Shown in pieces: positions 58,771-64,000 of a stretch of DNA of 64,000 bases. This DNA is from Craterostigma plantagineum. Taxonomy: Eukaryota; Streptophyta; Magnoliopsida; Lamiales; Linderniaceae. The notes beneath the pieces are model-generated. The model did no database searches and had not been told where the DNA came from. It worked only from the letters and a program-made list of their open reading frames with translations. The translations under genes were made by a program, and so were the position numbers. Location of the stretch: NCBI GenBank assembly GCA_027422505.1, contig JAPQWV010000001.1, positions 8,246,001-8,310,000 on the forward strand. Reading direction: 5' to 3'. Positions within the stretch are counted from its first letter, which is position 1. Each line of letters opens with the position of its first letter.

Positions 58771-58936
58771 TCACGGCATGGGACATGGGCCTTCACGGCC
58801 GTGACCATCATCGATTTACTTCGCACGCTCTCTGCCCTGTGTCACGGCCAAGTGCACTGAGCTTCACGGCCGTGACGCCTCTGCTTGGCCTCTCTGCCTG
58901 GTTCACGGCCTTATGCACTACCAGTCACGGCCGTGA
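58771..58936 (-). promoter_or_regulatory. Three TCACGGCCGTGA palindromes in the LTR promoter
   Basis: Perfect 12-bp palindromes at 58793-58804, 58864-58875 and 58925-58936. Each is paired with a half site TCACGGC exactly 22 bp to its left (58771, 58842, 58903). The units are 71 and 61 bp apart and all lie within 190 bp upstream of the TATA box. Confidence 0.85.
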
Positions 58937-59119
58937 CATTGTTCTGTATGGTTTCGTAGCTCACTGTCCGTTTTCGCTCCTTTTCGCCCGAAAGTAGCCC
59001 TAAAGTCCTTCAATATCAAAATAGGTGTAAATAGAGCGAATAAGTGCATAAAATGATTATGAAAACTCTATCATAACCCAATTAAATACTACGATAAACG
59101 TATTGAAATACGTTTATCA

Positions 59120-59159
59120 AACCTCCCCATACTTAAGCATTTGCTTGTCCTCAAGTAAA
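59120..59159 (-). promoter_or_regulatory. Gypsy-2 polypurine tract and stem-loop
   Basis: The minus strand has AAGTATGGGGAGGTT before the LTR; TTTGCTTG-TCCT-CAAGTAAA forms the adjacent hairpin with one mismatch. Confidence 0.65.
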
Positions 59160-60500
59160 TTAGGAGTCAGAAAAGGCGTCAAATCAAGATAACGGCACAA
59201 TTATTCGCAACTTATCATCATAGCTTGAAAGCACAAAATGGAATCAAGCAAACAATCATGAACAGTACACTAATGATCGGCACCTATCAACCTGAACTTC
59301 CTTAGCGCTGCTAATCGAGCCTCATACCTCACATGGAATCGCTCAAATCACTCAGTGTATAGGCTAGTATATAGTGAATCGCTCAAATCGTGTGCTAGTC
59401 CAACCCCTACCATAGGCTTGCAAGTTAATCGCATATCTTCTACTTAAAGTGGCAAGCATAAATCTGAGGGTCTTTTTGGGTCGAAACGGGTCAAATAATA
59501 ATGAAGTGACAAGCATGGATACTGATGCACGTAATCTTAAAGCTAAGACACATAAGCGAAAAATCAAAGAATGTAGCATGATCAAACTGACAGTCACATG
59601 CTCCAACATAAGACTTAACATTATCGCTCTGGAATCCTAGACTTTTCTGCCCGATCCTCTCAACGCAGTTCCCATTCATTTTTTGCCCTTTCACCTTAGT
59701 TATGCTCTAATTTTGTGCAGTGCCCTTATTCCCTAAACATCAAGGTTTGGCTTTTGTCGCAAAGAAAACATCGTCACAGTGAATGCCGTGTACCTAGGGA
59801 TACTTATTACCAAAACCTATATCTTGCAAAAGGTTATGGGCAGGCTTATGCAAGGGATCGGGTCATTTCAGAAAACGGTCAAGTAGGATCGAGTCATTTC
59901 ACGAATAACAGAGAAGAACATTAAATCAGACATTAAAGTAGTGACCCTCAAGTTTGACATCTACTTTATTCTAATCTACTCAGGTTCAGACGATCTCTGG
60001 AGGCTTATTCGGGTCAGCGGCTTTTATAATTTATGAGGTAAGGAACGAATAGGCTCAGGCTCAAAGTGGCTAACTATGGAATTAGTCGTGGTAGGGTAAT
60101 TTGGCCATGGACTTACCTCTTAATGCCCTCGTCATTTCCACACTAACGCACCAAAAATAGTTTCAACATGTATCAGACAGGCAAGTTCTAGAGAGATATA
60201 GACTAGGCACGTCACACAACCAAGAAAAATGAGCATAAGCTCGTCAGGCTCAACTTCTCACAACGAAAAAGGGTTATGTGTACAAATCTCTCAAAGCAGC
60301 GCTATATCTATTCAAGCTGACACGATTCAATCAATCATGCATATTCTAATCGCTCAAAAGATTTCATAAAAATGCAGGCCAAATTGAGATAGATGCAAAC
60401 AATCATGCCTGATTTTAATAATTCATGCCTTTCTAACGAAATTGATAGCTCACGGACACGTCATAAAAAAATTTTCACGTAAATTCTCAACCTACTTTCC
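59160..60500 (-). other. Gypsy-2 3' untranslated region
   Basis: No gene. Stretches resemble the Gypsy-1 3' region, for example AGTGTATAGG and GGCTCAAAGTGGCTAACTA. Confidence 0.65.
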
Positions 60501-60538
60501 CCTCTCCACACTTAAGACGTACGTTGTCCTCAACGTAA
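60501..60538 (-). promoter_or_regulatory. Second PPT-like tract plus hairpin in Gypsy-2
   Basis: CCCTCTCCACACTTAAG then TACGTTG-TCCT-CAACGTA. Same order and loop as Gypsy-1 26831-26873. Confidence 0.55.
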
Positions 60539-60793
60539 AAATGAATAAACGAAAGGGAAACGAAGGTTTAAGAGAACGAAACTCCCCTGACGAAAAAAAT
60601 TGACGTGGTCGTGACTTAACACATAACGGTCGTTGTGTCGTAACTCGTTATGCATATCCTGGCCTAACTAAAGAAGGAAATAGACATAAAAAGAGAGTAG
60701 TCATAACTTAATCTTATAAACATAGTTATAAACGCCATAGTGAAATGTCTAAAGAAAAGAAAAGAAAAGAAAAGAAAAGAAAAGGAAGCGTCA

Positions 60794-62039
60794 CTAAGGG
60801 GGTGGTGGCGGCGAGGGTGGCCACGGTCGAAGGTAGGACAGCGACTGTTGTGTAAGCTTAATCGCGGCGTCCATCGCTTGAAGGGTCTGGCCATAGCGTT
60901 CTTGCTCCTCACGCGGTGGGCTTCCTCATTCCGCCGCTCGTACTCTTCTTGTCGGCGCCGAGTCTCTTCATTAAAACGCCGGGCTTCTTCGTCGCATTGC
61001 AGCGACTCATGGTTCAGGCGCATCATCTCCTGGCGCAGGGCGTCGAGCTCCGCTGTCGATGCATATAGGGCGACGCCGGATGACTCGCCCTGGTGATAGC
61101 CGGAGGAATATGAAGGTCCGACGGTCGTGTCTCTCTCCATCGGGTAAAGGCCCTCGATGTAGAGCTGGTCGGCGGGGACGTCGACGTGGTCCGTCTGGCC
61201 ATGATACATCTCGTGCCAGACGTACACCTTGTTCGCGCGAGCCCATGTGGGCGCTTTCACGAGCATCTTCATTTTACCAGCATCTCCTCGTTTAGGGAGT
61301 TGCGTCCGCCGACTCTTTCCATCTCGGGTGGGTTCTCTGGCCACAGTTGTAGTCCCTCGACGACTTTGGTGATGAATGCTCCCACGGCGATCTTTCCATG
61401 CGAGGTGATTGCTCCATGCGAGTCGCCCCTCAGTGTGAGCAAGGTCATCAGGAGGCGGTGGATGTAGCGCAGTCCTGGGCTCCTGAGTGCAGACGCCTTC
61501 GAAGTCTTCACGCTGAATTCTGGTTCGGCTGGTCGCGCAATGTCATCCCAGCAAGCCTGTCGATAGCGCTGAAGGTAATCCTTATAGTGCATGTCCGGGA
61601 GTGGTTCGTCGTGCCCGAAAAATGGGACTGGTACTCCAAGTGCATGGCAAAAGTCGTCGACGTCCACCGTGTGCTCCTCATTAAATGCCCTAAAGTTGAC
61701 CGTTTTTATGCCGTACTCCTCGTGGGAAAAGGTGGACAAGAACTCTATTGTTAGCTCTTTGTACGCGGGTTCATCGATGTTGAAGAAGAAGGTCCATCCA
61801 CTTAGCGACAAGTATTGAGCGACTTGCTGATCGATGTGGTATTTTGCCAGCGTCTCATGGTCGATTTGGTCCGTGAGGATGAAGTCCATCGCCCTCAATC
61901 TATTATAAAATGCCGTCTGCGTATCGTCCGTAAATTGCCCCATGGCGGCTAGCAGTGTTGGTGTGGTCGGGCGTCGCCGTTGACGAACCGACGAGCGCGA
62001 GGCGGGGTCACGCTGAGCGGTGGAGCGGCTTCGACCCAT
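60794..62039 (-). pseudogene. Athila ORF-1/env-like gene of Gypsy-2, frameshifted
   Basis: ATG at 62039-62037 opens MGRSRSTAQRDPASRSS. The first frame (to 61269) carries the Athila ORF-1-type domain: TIEFLSTFSHEEYGIKTVNF, DDFCHALGVPVPFFG and RYIHRLLMTLLTLRGD. It stops at NEEMLVK-TGA. A second frame starts on the overlapping ATGA (MKMLVKAPTWARANKVYVW) and has a heptad-rich helix (EEARRFNEETRRRQEEYERR). A further shift near 60920 restores ERYGQTLQAMDAAIKLTQQS and a PWPPSPPPPP tail ending at TAG (60796-60794). The protein thus has a globular domain, a coiled coil and a proline-rich end. No convincing signal peptide or membrane anchor is seen. The ATGA overlap could also be stop-start coupling. 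Confidence 0.75.
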
Positions 62040-62044
62040 AGTAC

Positions 62045-62645
62045 CTAGAAGATGGATGTGAGCTCAAAGGAAATATAACGATTAAATTCAAAGCAACTCG
62101 ACTCTACCAAAATAGCTACGAGACTGACGATTCTTTAACAGGCACATAAGAACACTTCAATGCGGCATTTTGTCGAACATGTTATGGGTGAGTTCAACTA
62201 TGCATTTGAAGGTCGAAAATTAACCATCTACGCTCATTTTTGGGCTTCACACGATGAACTAAAACTGAATAAACCACAGAAAGTCACGAATTTCGCCAGC
62301 AACTTCCAAAAATCCCTAAAATTCGAAATTAGGGTTTCTCACACAATCATCAATTTCATGGTGGAAATCAAGAAATTAGGCGAACCCAATGTATTTATAG
62401 CATGTATCTGATCATGAAAGAGCAAGAAAATCACCAAATTAGACCAATTTTCGAAAATCCCCAAATTGGAAATTTAGGGTTCATCATAAAAATCGAATTT
62501 CATGGCCAAACTCAACGAATTATGCATACCCATAACAATCCTAACGAGTTTTAGACACATAAAAACATAATCATACCCGAATTTAGCAACAATTGACAAA
62601 ATTCCCAATTTTCAAAATGAAGTGAGGTAGAGAAGAGAATCATAC
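62045..62645 (-). other. Candidate intron in the env-like 5' leader
   Basis: Donor AAG|GTATGA (GT at 62645-62644) and acceptor CTTCTAG|G (AG at 62046-62045), five bases before the env-like ATG. It is 601 bp and AT-rich. A CT-rich, ATG-poor stretch (62850-62646) precedes the donor and looks like a 5' leader exon. Confidence 0.5.
62392..62399 (-). promoter_or_regulatory. TATA-like motif between pol and env-like ORF
   Basis: The minus strand reads GCTATAAATACA, 353 bp upstream of the ATG. It lies within the candidate intron, so it is an alternative promoter position. Confidence 0.3.
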
Positions 62646-62857
62646 CTTGTGAGCTTAATCGAGGTTAAATCTAACAACCGGGTTTGGTAAGGTTTCGCCG
62701 GAGGTACGACGGTAGTGGTGCAGTGCGGCAGTTGTGGGGTGGTGGTCGATGGTGATTTTTTGGTTTTGGGTGGTAGGTGATGGCGTGAGGAGAAGAAGAA
62801 CGAAAGAGAGAGAGGGAAAAGGAGAAGATGGAGCGATTTTTTTTTAGCCCGCACATG

Positions 62858-63089
62858 TCACGGCGTGAAGCATACGCTTCTGGCTCTGACTAGAGACAGA
62901 AAGGGCCACTGGACCAAGTCAAGGCCGTGAAGCTTAAGCTTCTTGCCGTGACAAAGCACAACGATATTTTTTTTAAATATAAAAGACGTAATAGTCACGG
63001 CCATGACACTTAAGTCTCTGGCCGTGACACGCAGCAGCAAGTGCCTCTGGGCACATTCACGGCCGTGAAGCTTAAGCTTCTGGCCGTGA
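62858..63089 (-). promoter_or_regulatory. Array of four long imperfect palindromes after pol
   Basis: Copies at 62858-62890, 62919-62952, 62995-63028 and 63057-63089 share the form CACGGCCGTGAAGCTTAAGC then TTCTGGCCGTGA. Spacing is 61-76 bp. They share the CACGGCCGTGA core with the LTR array. An A-rich TAAAAAAAAAT follows about 12 bp further on the minus strand. Confidence 0.85.
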
Positions 63090-63204
63090 GCTGCCTAGAT
63101 TTTTTTTTATTTACTCTAAGGTCTAAAACATAAACAAAAATACATGGGTTGCCTCCCAAGAAGCGCTTTCTTTACCGTTTATAGCTGGACGTACCTTTGT
63201 TTGC

Positions 63205-64000
63205 TCAAGATGGCTGGAAGTCCAGGTATAGCACATCTTTTTCGTTCACGTCTCCCTCGCCTCCATGATAGTGCATTAACATGTGGCCGTTCACCTTGAA
63301 AGTACCCTGCTCCATACCTGAAATCTCGTCAGTACCGTAAGGGAAAGCACGAGTATCAGTGAACGGTCCCGACCAACGTGATCTACGTTTGTCGGGAAAA
63401 AGCCTAAGTCGAGAGTTAAATAAGCGGACTTGGTCCCCTTCTTGAAACTCTCGCCTTTGCCTAATTTTCTTGTCATGATAAGCTTTCGAGCGTTCCTTAT
63501 ACATTCGAGCGTTATCATAGGCCGATAAACGCCAGTAATCTAACTCGTTGATTTGGAGTTGCCGCTTTCCGCTGGCGTTTCCTAAATCAAGATTTAAGGA
63601 CTTGATCGCCCAGTAAGCTTTGTGCTCGATTTCTACGGGAGGTGGCACGCCTTCCCATAGACTAATCTATACGGTGTAGTACCTATGGGTATCTTATATG
63701 TGGTCCTATATGCCCAAAGTGCATCATTCAACTTATTTGCCCACTCCCTACGGTTCCCTTCTATGGTCTTTTCTAAAATGCATTTCAACTCACGGTTCAC
63801 TACTTCGACCTGACCGTTAGCTTGTGGGTGGTAAGGGGTGGATAGGCTGTGTCTAACACCGTAACGTTCTAACATGCGTGCAAACTGGGTGTTACAGAAA
63901 TGAGTGCCTCTATCGCTAATGATGCATCTGGGTGCTCCAAAACGTGAAAATAAGGCTCGTAAAAATCTAACGATGACTCTAGCATCGTTCGTGGGCAAAG
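63205..64000 (-). pseudogene. Gypsy-2 integrase, C-terminal half (partial, frameshifted)
   Basis: The window edge cuts the core; the visible part has [30 protein letters not shown] (second catalytic Asp) and [16 protein letters not shown] (Glu). After ACHLP a one-base loss near 63645 shifts the frame (expected VEIEHKAYWAIK, as in Gypsy-1). The remainder covers the C-terminal domain ([39 protein letters not shown]). It stops at 63207-63205. Close similarity to Gypsy-1 ([31 protein letters not shown]) places both in one lineage. Confidence 0.88.

Larger units (their letters stand above)
57847..59119 (-). repeat. Gypsy-2 3' LTR
   Basis: TGATAAAATAAAATG to ACGTTTATCA, 1273 bp. The ends resemble the Gypsy-1 LTR ends but it is 700 bp shorter. 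Left flank ACAAG (57842-57846) is the predicted target duplication. Confidence 0.85.
57847..64000 (-). mobile_element. Gypsy-2, Athila-like element with env-like ORF (partial)
   Basis: On the minus strand: integrase end (64000-63205), spacer with palindromes and a candidate leader and intron, env-like ORF (62039-60794), 3' region, 3' LTR (59119-57847). Integrase is close to Gypsy-1. The 5' part lies outside the window. It is inserted in the PMD gene. Confidence 0.88.

Noticed and set aside
60664..60900. C-terminal hydrophobic tail of the Gypsy-2 env-like protein, as a membrane anchor
   Set aside because: It is encoded by an (AAAAG)n microsatellite in a shifted frame. The frame one base away gives a coherent coiled coil and a proline-rich end with a stop at 60796-60794.

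Overview
This window is repeat-rich nuclear DNA of a flowering plant, most likely a eudicot. I see no ordinary host gene that looks intact. Nearly everything is LTR retrotransposon sequence of lineages known only from plants: Tat-like and Athila-like Ty3/Gypsy elements and SIRE-type (Sirevirus) Ty1/Copia elements. Remains of a Mutator-like element (MULE), a plant mobile domain (PMD) gene and MITE-like termini are also present.

Layout. 1-5966 (-): two Tat-like Gypsy units sharing one LTR; the right unit is a miniature with gag joined to RT and RT joined to the integrase tail. 5967-6863 and 47570-48696: older non-coding DNA, possibly one Gypsy LTR, now split by a 40.7 kb insertion. 6864-47564 (+): SIRE-type element Copia-1, LTRs 351/343 bp, target duplication AGGAC. 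Inside its env-like gene sits a second SIRE-type element, Copia-2 (21895-46973, duplication GACGC). Inside the leader of Copia-2, on the opposite strand, sits Gypsy-1 (23630-34964), a very young Athila-like element with near-identical 2 kb LTRs and one intact 1799-codon gag-pol frame. 48697-48921: hAT-like and Stowaway-like termini. 50153-54449 (+): a small decayed Copia-3 with its flanking duplication. 54470-57846: hairpin-rich DNA, a broken MULE transposase start (+) and a five-exon PMD pseudogene (-). 57847-64000 (-): Gypsy-2, an Athila-like element with an env-like ORF, running off the right edge.

How the parts work together. Gypsy-1 is the only element that could still make its whole gag-pol product. 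Copia-2 has two premature stops plus a gag-pol boundary stop, and a rearranged env-like gene. Copia-1, Copia-3 and the Tat units carry many frameshifts. Nesting gives a firm order: old flank, then Copia-1, Copia-2, Gypsy-1. The LTR divergences seen by eye do not all follow that order.

The most interesting structure is in Gypsy-2. A family of palindromes built on TCACGGCCGTGA lies just upstream of the LTR TATA box. A related array lies after pol and upstream of a candidate leader exon, a 601 bp candidate intron and the env-like ATG. This suggests a separate promoter and spliced mRNA for the env-like gene. All sequence comparisons here were made by eye; no alignment or database search was run.
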